Assembly: GCA_905194675.1 (NCBI GenBank)
Contig: CAJJTG010000002.1
Span: forward strand, 1-64,000
Reading direction: 5' to 3'
DNA from: an uncultured Collinsella sp.
GTDB taxonomy: Bacteria; Actinomycetota; Coriobacteriia; Coriobacteriales; Coriobacteriaceae
Length of the DNA stretch: 64,000 nucleotides
Shown piece by piece: positions 16,642-23,693 of this stretch. A program made the position numbers and the translations under genes. The notes below the pieces were generated by a model, which did no database searches, was not told the DNA's origin, and worked only from the letters and a program-made list of their open reading frames with translations. Numbering within the stretch: the stretch's first letter is position 1; each line of letters opens with the position of its first letter.

Positions 16642-17787
16642 CTAGAGCACCTCCGTGTAGCTGCCAAAGTAGGTGAAGCTCTCGCATACGTCGTCGATGG
16701 AATCGAGCAGGTCGTCGAGGGCCTTGCTGCCAAAGGGGCAGTCCAGGTCAAAGTAGAACATAAACTCAAAGTCGCGGCCGGGGATGGGGCGGCTCTCGAG
16801 CTTGATGAGGTTGATGTTGAGTGCGTAGAAGCGCTCGAGTACGCGATAGAGCGCGCCCGGCTCGTTGGCCGTGGTGATCATGAGCGAGGTGCGATTAGCG
16901 CCGGGGTAGACGCGCGGCTCGCGGCTGATGACGACAAAGCGCGTGTAGTTGTTGTCCGAGTCCTGAATGTTGGGCTCCAGCACCTCCAGGCCATAGAGTG
17001 CCGCGCAGCTGCGCGATGCGATGGCGGCAACATCGGTGCGCTCGGAGCTGGCGACCATCTCGGCCGACATGGCCGTGTTGGGGTACTTGGTGGCGTGCAG
17101 GCCGTGCGCCTCGATAAAGCTAGCGCACTGCGCGATGGCCTGACCGTGGCTGTAGACCTCGCGTATGTCCACGAACTTGGTGCCGGGCTTGACGAGCAAG
17201 TTGTGGTCGATCTTGAGGCGCAGCGAGCGCACGATATAGAAGTCGAACTGGGCGAGCAGGTCGTAGACAGCGTTGACCGAGCCGGCGGTTGAGTTTTCGA
17301 TGGGCAGCACGCCAAACTCGCAGAAGCCGTCGCGCACGGCGCGCATGACGCCCTCGAAGGTCTCAAAGAACGCAATATCGGGCACGTCGAAGAGCTTGCA
17401 CGCGGCGATCTGGCTGTAGGCGCCTTCCACGCCTTGACAGGCAACGCTGGCCGTCTGGGGGAAGGGCGTATCGAAGGTTGCGGCCGTGGCGTGGGCCTTT
17501 TGCGAGATCGTGATGCCCTTGAGCTCGTTGATGTAGCGCTGCTGCTCGGCTTTGCTCATGCTCATGAGGAGACGGAACAGGGCGATGGTCTGGGCCTCGT
17601 AGCGCTCGGGCGCGCGGCTGGCGAGGTTGTTGAGTTTGGAGCGCTCGCGGGCGGGGTCAAAGACGGCCTTGCCCATCTCGATCTTTGACTTGGCGACCTC
17701 GGTGGCAATGTCCATGCGCTCGACAAAGCTGTTGAGGAGCGTGGTGTCGATGCCATCGATGGCCTGGCGAATATCGGCAAGGTCCAT
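16642..17787 (-). CDS. pheA: chorismate mutase / prephenate dehydratase (P-protein)
   Basis: This 381-residue bifunctional enzyme of phenylalanine synthesis has an N-terminal AroQ-fold chorismate mutase (about 1-90, starting LADIRQAIDGIDTTLLN), a prephenate dehydratase domain from about 110 with ACQGVEGAYS and DNNYTRFVVIS, and a C-terminal ACT domain with ANEPGALYRVL and the ESRPIPG motif that binds phenylalanine for feedback inhibition. ATG at 17787 has AAAGGGG a few bases upstream and gives the length usual for the family; a longer frame reaches back into aroC but has no family homology there. It sits 53 bases after aroC and directly before aroEK. Confidence 0.95.
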   Translation of the reverse strand: MDLADIRQAIDGIDTTLLNSFVERMDIATEVAKSKIEMGKAVFDPARERSKLNNLASRAPERYEAQTIALFRLLMSMSKAEQQRYINELKGITISQKAHATAATFDTPFPQTASVACQGVEGAYSQIAACKLFDVPDIAFFETFEGVMRAVRDGFCEFGVLPIENSTAGSVNAVYDLLAQFDFYIVRSLRLKIDHNLLVKPGTKFVDIREVYSHGQAIAQCASFIEAHGLHATKYPNTAMSAEMVASSERTDVAAIASRSCAALYGLEVLEPNIQDSDNNYTRFVVISREPRVYPGANRTSLMITTANEPGALYRVLERFYALNINLIKLESRPIPGRDFEFMFYFDLDCPFGSKALDDLLDSIDDVCESFTYFGSYTEVL

Positions 17788-17840
17788 GGAGGCCCCTTTC
17801 ACGTAATGGCAGAGCTGACGGGCAACCCAGGTGAGTCGGG

Positions 17841-18938
17841 TTAGAGCTGGGCGGCGTCCTCGAGGAGGGCGTCCCAGATGGCGAGGGCGGCGGCTGCTTC
17901 GGCTACGGGGACGGCTCGGGGGACGATGCAGGGATCGTGACGGCCGTGGACCGAGAGCTCGGCATTTTCCATAGCGTCCATGTCCACCGTCTGCTGCTCG
18001 CGGCCAATGGAGGGCGTCGGCTTTACGGCCATGCGCCACATGACGGGCGCGCCGGTCGAAATACCGCCCAGGATGCCGCCGGCGTTGTTGGACTCGACCT
18101 CGATCTCGCCGGTCTCGGCATCGATGCGATACGGATCATTGTTCTCGCTGCCGCGCATGGCGGCCACGGCAAAGCCCATGCCAAACTCCACGCCCTTTAC
18201 GGCGGGAATGCCAAACGCGATTTGCGCGATGCGGTTCTCGATGCCGTCGAAGATGGGGTCGCCGATGCCCGCGGGCAGGCCGTAGATGCCGCACTCCACG
18301 ATGCCACCGATGCTGTCGAGCTCATCGCGCGCGGCCAGAATCTCCTCGCGCATGCGACCGGCTGCGGCGGCGTCAATGCAAGGAAGATCGTTCGTTAGGA
18401 TCGCCTTACGGTCGGCCTCGCGATAGACCATGTCGTCCATCGGCAGGTCGGAGATGCCGCCGATCTGCGCGACGTGCGCCATCACGTTAATGCCGCGGGC
18501 CTCGAGTGCCTGCAGCGCAATGCCGCCGGCAATGCACAGGGGTGCCGTTAGGCGGCCGGAGAAATGCCCACCGCCGGCGACGTCGTGCATGTTGTGATAC
18601 TTCACGCGCGCAGGGAAGTCCGCATGTCCCGGACGGGGCTTGCGGCGCAGCTCAGAGTAATCCTTGGAGCGCGTGTTGGTGTTCTCGATAATCGCTGCGA
18701 TGGGCGCGCCGGTGGTGTGCCCATCGACCACGCCGGCAATGATATGCGCGGCATCGGCCTCGCGGCGCTTGGTCGCGGTCTCGTCGCGGCCGGGGGCGCG
18801 ACGGCTCAAAAAGGCCTGCAGCTGCTCCTGATCAACGGCAATGCCCGCCGGGACGCCATCGAGCGAGCAACCGATGGCGGGGGAGTGCGACTGGCCGAAG
18901 ATGCTTAAGTGCAAGACGTTGCCAAAGGTCGAGGACAT
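17841..18938 (-). CDS. aroC: chorismate synthase
   Basis: This 365-residue protein converts EPSP to chorismate using reduced FMN. Visible motifs are SIFGQSHSPAIG near the N-terminus (the GQSHS variant of the usual GESHG signature), RRAPGRDETATKRREAD, RPGHAD, GGGHFSGRLTAP and the C-terminal GRHDPCIVPRAVPVAEAAAAL. The start follows the aroA stop by one base, so translation is coupled. It is the fifth gene of the operon. Confidence 0.97.
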   Translation of the reverse strand: MSSTFGNVLHLSIFGQSHSPAIGCSLDGVPAGIAVDQEQLQAFLSRRAPGRDETATKRREADAAHIIAGVVDGHTTGAPIAAIIENTNTRSKDYSELRRKPRPGHADFPARVKYHNMHDVAGGGHFSGRLTAPLCIAGGIALQALEARGINVMAHVAQIGGISDLPMDDMVYREADRKAILTNDLPCIDAAAAGRMREEILAARDELDSIGGIVECGIYGLPAGIGDPIFDGIENRIAQIAFGIPAVKGVEFGMGFAVAAMRGSENNDPYRIDAETGEIEVESNNAGGILGGISTGAPVMWRMAVKPTPSIGREQQTVDMDAMENAELSVHGRHDPCIVPRAVPVAEAAAALAIWDALLEDAAQL

Positions 18939-18939
18939 G

Positions 18940-20259
18940 CTATTCCTCCTCGAGCGTGACCTTGCCGCCCAGCAGACGGTAGTGGTCGAAGAAATCGGGA
19001 TAGGACTTGTTGACGGCCTCGGCGCCGTGGATCACGACCTCGCCGGTGGCGCGGCTCGCGGCGATAGCGGCCATCATGGCGATGCGATGGTCGTTGTGCG
19101 AATCGACCTCGCCGCCGGTAAAGGCGTCGACGCCCTTGATGATGAGGTCGTCGCCGGCAATGCGCACCTGCGCGCCCAGCGCGGTGAGCTCGCGGGTGGT
19201 GGTGACCAAGCGGTCGGATTCCTTGATGCGCAGACGGGCACAATCGCGGATAAAGGTGCGGCCCTGTGCCAGCGAGGCCACGGCCGAGATGACGGGCACC
19301 AGGTCCGGAATGTCGTGGGCACTCATCTCAAAGCCGGCGAGCTTGTCGGACTGCACGGTGGCGGCGTTGGTGGAGCGCACGATGCGGGCGCCAAAGCGCG
19401 AAAGCGCGGCAAGCACGTTACGGTCGCCCTGTGCGGAGCTTAGCGACACGCCCTCGACGGTGATTGGGTCGGTACCGATGGCGCCGGCGCACAGCCAAAA
19501 GGCGGCGTTGGACCAGTCGCCCTCGACGGCCACGCTGCCGGGCGTGCGGTACGAGCCACTGCTCACGCGGAAGTTCGTGACCTCGGGCTGGCCGTCCTTG
19601 GCCGGAATGCGCTCGACGTTGACCTCGACGCCAAAGGCCTTCATGGCCTGTATCGTCAGGTTGATGTAGGGGCGGCTCTCGATGAGGCCGGTTACCTGCA
19701 CGCAGGAGGGCTGGGCCAGCAGCGGGGCTGCCAGCAGCAGGCCCGAGATGTACTGCGAGCTCACGTTGCCCGGAAGCACAAAGGTGCCCGGGCGCATGCG
19801 GCCGCTCGTCTTGAGCGGAAAACCGCCCAGACCCTGTAGGTCGCAGCCGGCGGCGATGATCTCGTCCGAGAGCGGGGAGAGCGGGCGGGCGCCCAAGCGC
19901 CCCTGACCCACAAAAGTTGCTTCTGCACCCAGCGCGCAGGCGACAGGCAGCATAAAGCGCAGCGTGGAGCCGCTTTCACCGCAGTCAAGCGTGCCGCCGG
20001 CAAGGGCCTTGAGCAGGCCAAACTCAACACTCTTCATGGTGGGGTGGACCTGGAAGCCGTCCTCGACGGTCTCGATGCGAGCACCCAGTGCCGTAAGGCA
20101 GCGCACCGTGGCCTCGATGTCGGCGCAGGTGGTGTTGCAGGTGACGTGCGTCTCGCCGTTGGCAAGCGCGGCGCAGATGATGAGGCGATGCGCCATCGAC
20201 TTGGACGCGATGGCGGGAACGGTGCCCTTAAGCGGGGACGGGGTGATGCGGGCTAGCAT
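18940..20259 (-). CDS. aroA: 3-phosphoshikimate 1-carboxyvinyltransferase (EPSP synthase)
   Basis: This 439-residue enzyme joins shikimate-3-phosphate and PEP. Motifs in order are SKSMAHRLII (substrate-binding Lys), DCGESGSTLRFMLPVACA, GARPLSPL, SSQYISGLLLAAPL, EGDWSNAAFW, RIKESDRL and SHNDHRIAM. The DCGESGST form, with ES where many enzymes have NAGT, is a class seen in some Gram-positives and may alter response to glyphosate; that point is inferred. The ATG lies inside the end of aroB (7-base overlap). Confidence 0.96.
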   Translation of the reverse strand: MLARITPSPLKGTVPAIASKSMAHRLIICAALANGETHVTCNTTCADIEATVRCLTALGARIETVEDGFQVHPTMKSVEFGLLKALAGGTLDCGESGSTLRFMLPVACALGAEATFVGQGRLGARPLSPLSDEIIAAGCDLQGLGGFPLKTSGRMRPGTFVLPGNVSSQYISGLLLAAPLLAQPSCVQVTGLIESRPYINLTIQAMKAFGVEVNVERIPAKDGQPEVTNFRVSSGSYRTPGSVAVEGDWSNAAFWLCAGAIGTDPITVEGVSLSSAQGDRNVLAALSRFGARIVRSTNAATVQSDKLAGFEMSAHDIPDLVPVISAVASLAQGRTFIRDCARLRIKESDRLVTTTRELTALGAQVRIAGDDLIIKGVDAFTGGEVDSHNDHRIAMMAAIAASRATGEVVIHGAEAVNKSYPDFFDHYRLLGGKVTLEEE

Positions 20260-21359
20260 GCGGATGCGTCTCCCTTCTGGCCGAGGCCCTCGGCAATGAG
20301 TTCGTGGAAAGTGGAAAGCGGCGTGCGGTCGATGCTGCAGCGGCCAATGCCGTGCGGAATCACCAGATCGATAGTGTCGCCCGCGCGCTTCTTGTCGTGG
20401 AGCGCCTCGGCAAAGACGGTATCGGCATCTAGGTCGCAGCGGGTCTTGAGGCCATGGCGGGCGCAGAGTTCCTCAATACGATCGGGCAGTGCAGCATCGC
20501 AGACGCCGTGCAGGGCCGCGGCGCGCGTGATGATGCCCATGCCGATCGACACGCAGTTGCCGTGTCCGAGCTCAAAGTGCTCGCAGGCCTCGACGGCGTG
20601 TCCGGCGCTGTGTCCAAAGTTGAGGAGCTTGCGCTGGTTGGTTTCGCGCTCGTCGGCGACGACCACGGCGCGCTTGATGTCGATATTGCGGGCGATGATG
20701 AGCGCTACGCGGGCCACATCGCGGTTGAGCAGCTCCAGCGTGAGCGGGGTCTTCTCCAGCTCGGCGAAAAGCTCCGGGTCGGCGATCACGGCGTGCTTGA
20801 CGACCTCGCCGCAGCCGTCGGCGAACTGCTCGGGCGTGAGGGTGGCCAGACACCCCACGTCGGCGATAACCACGCTCGGCTGCCAAAAGGCGCCGGCCAA
20901 GTTCTTGCCGGCAGCCAGGTCTATGGCGGTCTTGCCTCCCACCGACGAATCCACCATGGCGAGCAGGCTCGTGGGGATCTGCACAAACTTGCAGCCGCGC
21001 ATGTAGGTGGCGGCTACAAAGCCCGCCACGTCGCCCACGACGCCGCCGCCGAGTGCCACGATCACGTCGGAGCGCGAAAGCTCGTGCTCGGCCACAAACT
21101 CCAAAATGGCAACGTAGGTCTCGGCGCGCTTATGGGCCTCGCCGGCCTCGAAGGTGCAGATGCTCACCTCGTAGCCTGACGCCTCCAGGCTCTGCTTAAC
21201 GGGCATCTGGTAGAGCGGGCCCACGTTGGTGTCCGTCACGATGACGGCCTTGGTGCCGCCGGCGGTGGCGCGCACGAGCGGCCCCGCCTGCTCCAGCAAA
21301 AACGTGCCAACATGCACCTGGTAGGGGCGTGCAGTGTCGATATCGATGGTAATCGCCAT
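20253..21359 (-). CDS. aroB: 3-dehydroquinate synthase
   Basis: This 368-residue NAD- and metal-dependent enzyme closes DAHP to 3-dehydroquinate. It has GGGVVGDVAGFVAATYMRG, QIPTSLLAMVDSSVGGKTAID, CGEVVKHAVI and LLNFGHSAGHAVE, the last with metal-binding histidines. It overlaps aroA by 7 bases and follows tyrA after 36 bases. GAAAGGACC lies before the ATG. Confidence 0.97.
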   Translation of the reverse strand: MAITIDIDTARPYQVHVGTFLLEQAGPLVRATAGGTKAVIVTDTNVGPLYQMPVKQSLEASGYEVSICTFEAGEAHKRAETYVAILEFVAEHELSRSDVIVALGGGVVGDVAGFVAATYMRGCKFVQIPTSLLAMVDSSVGGKTAIDLAAGKNLAGAFWQPSVVIADVGCLATLTPEQFADGCGEVVKHAVIADPELFAELEKTPLTLELLNRDVARVALIIARNIDIKRAVVVADERETNQRKLLNFGHSAGHAVEACEHFELGHGNCVSIGMGIITRAAALHGVCDAALPDRIEELCARHGLKTRCDLDADTVFAEALHDKKRAGDTIDLVIPHGIGRCSIDRTPLSTFHELIAEGLGQKGDASAC

Positions 21360-21395
21360 AAGCTTCGGTCCTTTCGACCTGGCGTGATGGGTTGT

Positions 21396-22310
21396 CTAGT
21401 GGGAGGCCTCGTCGTCGAGTGCGCGCTTAATGCGGTCGCCCTCGGCAAGGAGATTCTCCAGATAGCGCTGGTCGCGGTCCTTGAGCGCGCGGCTGTAGGC
21501 GCCAAGCGATTCGATCAGATGGTCGATCTCGAAGGCGAGCGCGTCGGCGTCGTCGATCATGAGCTCGGACCACATCTGGGGGTTGAGGTGCGCCACGCGG
21601 GTGAGATCGCGGTAGCTGCCGGCCGAAAAGCCGTGGTGGACCTGGGCAGTGGGGCTTTTGACGTAGGCGTTGGATACCACGTGCGCAAGCTGGCTCGTGA
21701 AGGCGATGACACGGTCGTGCTCGGCGGCGCTGGTCACGCTGAACTTGCCAAAGCCCAAGGGGCGCACCATCTCGCGCACCTGGCCCAAAAGCTCCAGCTT
21801 GAGCGCATCGTCCACCGCGGGCGGTACGAGCACCAGCGGGGCGCCCTGGAACAGGTCGGCGCGGGAGTGTGCATAGCCCGAGTACTGCGTGCCCGCCATG
21901 GGGTGCGCGCCCACAAAGTAAAAGCCGTGCTCGCGGGCAAGCTCAAAGGCGCGCTCGCACACGATACCCTTGACGCCCACCGTGTCAATTACCACGGGGC
22001 CCATGATGGCCTCGGTATCGGTGGCGTCGGCGAGTGCCTGGGCGTGTGCCTCGAGCCATTCGATGCAGGCTTCGGGGTAGCAAGCCAGGACGATGATGTC
22101 GCATTCGCCGAGTGTCTTGTCGTTGAGCTCTCCGGCGACGGTGCCCATGCTGGCGGCGGTCATGACATCGTCATCGGGATCCCAGGCCAGCACGCGAACG
22201 CCCGCCTGCGCATAGCCGCGGGCAAAGCTGCCGCCGATGAGGCCAAGGCCGACGATGCCGGCGCACTTGGGGCCGCCCTGGTTAACGCGCGCGTTTCTCA
22301 CTGTACCCAT
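21396..22310 (-). CDS. tyrA: prephenate dehydrogenase
   Basis: This 304-residue enzyme oxidises prephenate to 4-hydroxyphenylpyruvate for tyrosine. It shows the dinucleotide-binding GIVGLGLIGGSFARG, the catalytic-region GAHPMAGTQYSGYAHSRADLF and a helical C-terminal domain with FSAGSYRDLTRVAHLNPQMW. No ACT or chorismate mutase domain is attached, so the chorismate mutase activity for both branches presumably comes from PheA. It starts 3 bases after the aroF stop, and lies ahead of aroB. Confidence 0.95.
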   Translation of the reverse strand: MGTVRNARVNQGGPKCAGIVGLGLIGGSFARGYAQAGVRVLAWDPDDDVMTAASMGTVAGELNDKTLGECDIIVLACYPEACIEWLEAHAQALADATDTEAIMGPVVIDTVGVKGIVCERAFELAREHGFYFVGAHPMAGTQYSGYAHSRADLFQGAPLVLVPPAVDDALKLELLGQVREMVRPLGFGKFSVTSAAEHDRVIAFTSQLAHVVSNAYVKSPTAQVHHGFSAGSYRDLTRVAHLNPQMWSELMIDDADALAFEIDHLIESLGAYSRALKDRDQRYLENLLAEGDRIKRALDDEASH

Positions 22311-22313
22311 GGG

Positions 22314-23336
22314 CTACTCCATGGTCTCTTGGCAGACAACCTCGCGGATGGCTCGGATGCGACGCATGGTGTCGTCGAACTGATCGGGGGTGAGGGCCTG
22401 AGCGCCGTCGGACCATGCGCGGCTGGGCTCGTCGTGGACCTCGATCTCCAGGCCGTTGGCACCGCAGGCGGTCGCGGCGAGCGCCATGGGCTCAACGTAG
22501 CGGGTGTAGCCGGTGGCGTGGCTGGGGTCGGCGACGACGGGCAGGTGCGACAGGTGGTGCAGCACCGGCACGGCGTTGAGGTCGAATGTGTTGCGAGTAC
22601 GGGTCTCGAAGGTGCGGATGCCGCGCTCGCACAGGATGACGTTGTCGTTGCCCTCGCTCATGATGTACTCGGCGGCCATGAGCAGCTCATCGATCGTGCC
22701 GGACATGCCGCGCTTAAGCAAGATCGGAGTCTTGGTCTTGCCGACCTCTTTGAGCAGGGGGAAGTTCTGGGCGTTGCGGGCGCCGATCTGCATGACGTCG
22801 ATCTTCTTGTCCAGGAAGACCTGCACGTCGCGTGGGTCCATGATCTCGGTGACGATCGGCATGTCGAGCTCAGCAGACGCCTCGCACAGCAGGTCCAGAC
22901 CGGCGGGGCCCATGCCCTGGTAGGCGTACGGGGAAGTGCGGGGCTTGTAGGCACCGCCGCGCAGCATCGTGGCACCGGCGGCCTTCACGCGGCGGGCGAT
23001 GCGGATGAGGTTCTCGCCCTCGACGGAGCACGGGCCGGCAATGACTTGGAACTGATCGCCGCCTACATGTACGCCGTGGCCGCAGTCGATGACGGAGTCC
23101 TCGGGGTGGAACTTGCGATTGGCGCGCTTGAACGGCTCGGAGACGCGCTGCACGCGCTCGACGACGTCCATGGACTCGAGCAGGAACGGGTCGATCTTGG
23201 TCGTATCGCCCACCAGGCCGATGATCGTCTCATTCTCGCCGCGCGAGACGTCGGTCTTCAGGCCCTTTTTCTCAATCCAGCTGACGATATGGCTGACGGC
23301 CTCGTCGCTGGCGCTCTGCTTTAAAATTGCAATCAT
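22314..23336 (-). CDS. aroF: 3-deoxy-7-phosphoheptulonate synthase, type I-beta with N-terminal regulatory domain
   Basis: This 340-residue enzyme makes DAHP from PEP and erythrose-4-phosphate. The first 70 residues (MIAILKQSASDEAVSHIVSW, then RGENETIIGLVGD) form the ferredoxin-like domain typical of Thermotoga-type enzymes that confers feedback inhibition by tyrosine or phenylalanine. The catalytic barrel follows, with AGPCSVEGENL, RGGAYKPRTSPYAYQGMG, QIGARNAQNF, LLKRGMS and DPSHATGY. ATG at 23336 is chosen because it fits the family and has GAGAGG upstream; the in-frame ATG at 23384 lies inside a leader hairpin. It is first in the eight-gene operon, as suits the entry enzyme. Confidence 0.95.
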   Translation of the reverse strand: MIAILKQSASDEAVSHIVSWIEKKGLKTDVSRGENETIIGLVGDTTKIDPFLLESMDVVERVQRVSEPFKRANRKFHPEDSVIDCGHGVHVGGDQFQVIAGPCSVEGENLIRIARRVKAAGATMLRGGAYKPRTSPYAYQGMGPAGLDLLCEASAELDMPIVTEIMDPRDVQVFLDKKIDVMQIGARNAQNFPLLKEVGKTKTPILLKRGMSGTIDELLMAAEYIMSEGNDNVILCERGIRTFETRTRNTFDLNAVPVLHHLSHLPVVADPSHATGYTRYVEPMALAATACGANGLEIEVHDEPSRAWSDGAQALTPDQFDDTMRRIRAIREVVCQETME

Positions 23337-23346
23337 GGTGTGCCTC

Positions 23347-23409
23347 TCACCTCGATGGATAACCCTTGCAAAAACGGCCCGCATCGCGAGCCGTGTATAT
23401 ATGGTGCAT
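23347..23409 (-). CDS. possible 20-residue leader peptide of the aro operon
   Basis: A short open frame, MHHIYTARDAGRFCKGYPSR, ends 10 bases before aroF and holds two Tyr and one Phe codon. A TATAAA/TAGTAT sequence lies just before its ATG and there is no ribosome binding site, so it would have to be translated from a leaderless message. The terminator-like hairpin lies within it. It may be chance. Confidence 0.2.
   Translation of the reverse strand: MHHIYTARDAGRFCKGYPSR
23370..23394 (-). promoter_or_regulatory. terminator-like hairpin in the aro operon leader (possible attenuator)
   Basis: Read on the minus strand, ACGGCTCGC pairs with GCGGGCCGT (stem arms 23386-23394 and 23374-23382, one G-U pair, 3-base loop) and is followed by five T. 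It ends 33 bases before the aroF start codon, so it could end transcription before the operon. Confidence 0.55.
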
Positions 23410-23499
23410 GAGAGTTTATACTATCTGATTCGCTTTTGCCTTCTAAAGTGAGCCGTTGTGCCGCGTCTTCCTCGGAATTGCAAAGCTTTTTCTTTTATT

Positions 23500-23529
23500 T
23501 TGATAGCCCGTGGTGCACTTGGGTATAAT
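23500..23529 (+). promoter_or_regulatory. promoter of tRNA-Arg(CCG)
   Basis: TTGATA (23500-23505), an 18-base spacer and a consensus TATAAT (23524-23529) place the transcript start a few bases before the tRNA. Confidence 0.8.
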
Positions 23530-23540
23530 GCCAAACGTTG

Positions 23541-23617
23541 GCCCTATTAGCTCAGGGGATTAGAGCGTCTGCCTCCGGAGCAGAAGGCCGTTGGTTCGAA
23601 TCCAACATGGGGCACCA
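23541..23617 (+). tRNA. tRNA-Arg (anticodon CCG)
   Basis: A 77-base cloverleaf has encoded CCA, acceptor stem GCCCTAT/ATGGGGC, D-arm GCTC...GAGC, anticodon stem TCTGC/GCAGA with loop CTCCGGA, and T-arm TTGG-TTCGAAT-CCAA. The anticodon CCG reads CGG. It lies between the divergent aro operon and the P-type ATPase gene. Confidence 0.97.
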
Positions 23618-23629
23618 TCGAACGTAAGG

Positions 23630-23662
23630 CCGTCCGAACCTCGCATGGTCCGGGCGGTTTTT
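23630..23662 (+). terminator. intrinsic terminator after tRNA-Arg(CCG)
   Basis: CCGTCCGAACC (23630-23640) pairs with GGTCCGGGCGG (23647-23657), with one mismatch and one G-U pair, and is followed by TTTTT. It ends 32 bases before the ATPase start. Confidence 0.8.
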
Positions 23663-23693
23663 CTTATACCGACGCGACGTGATGGGATGTGGT

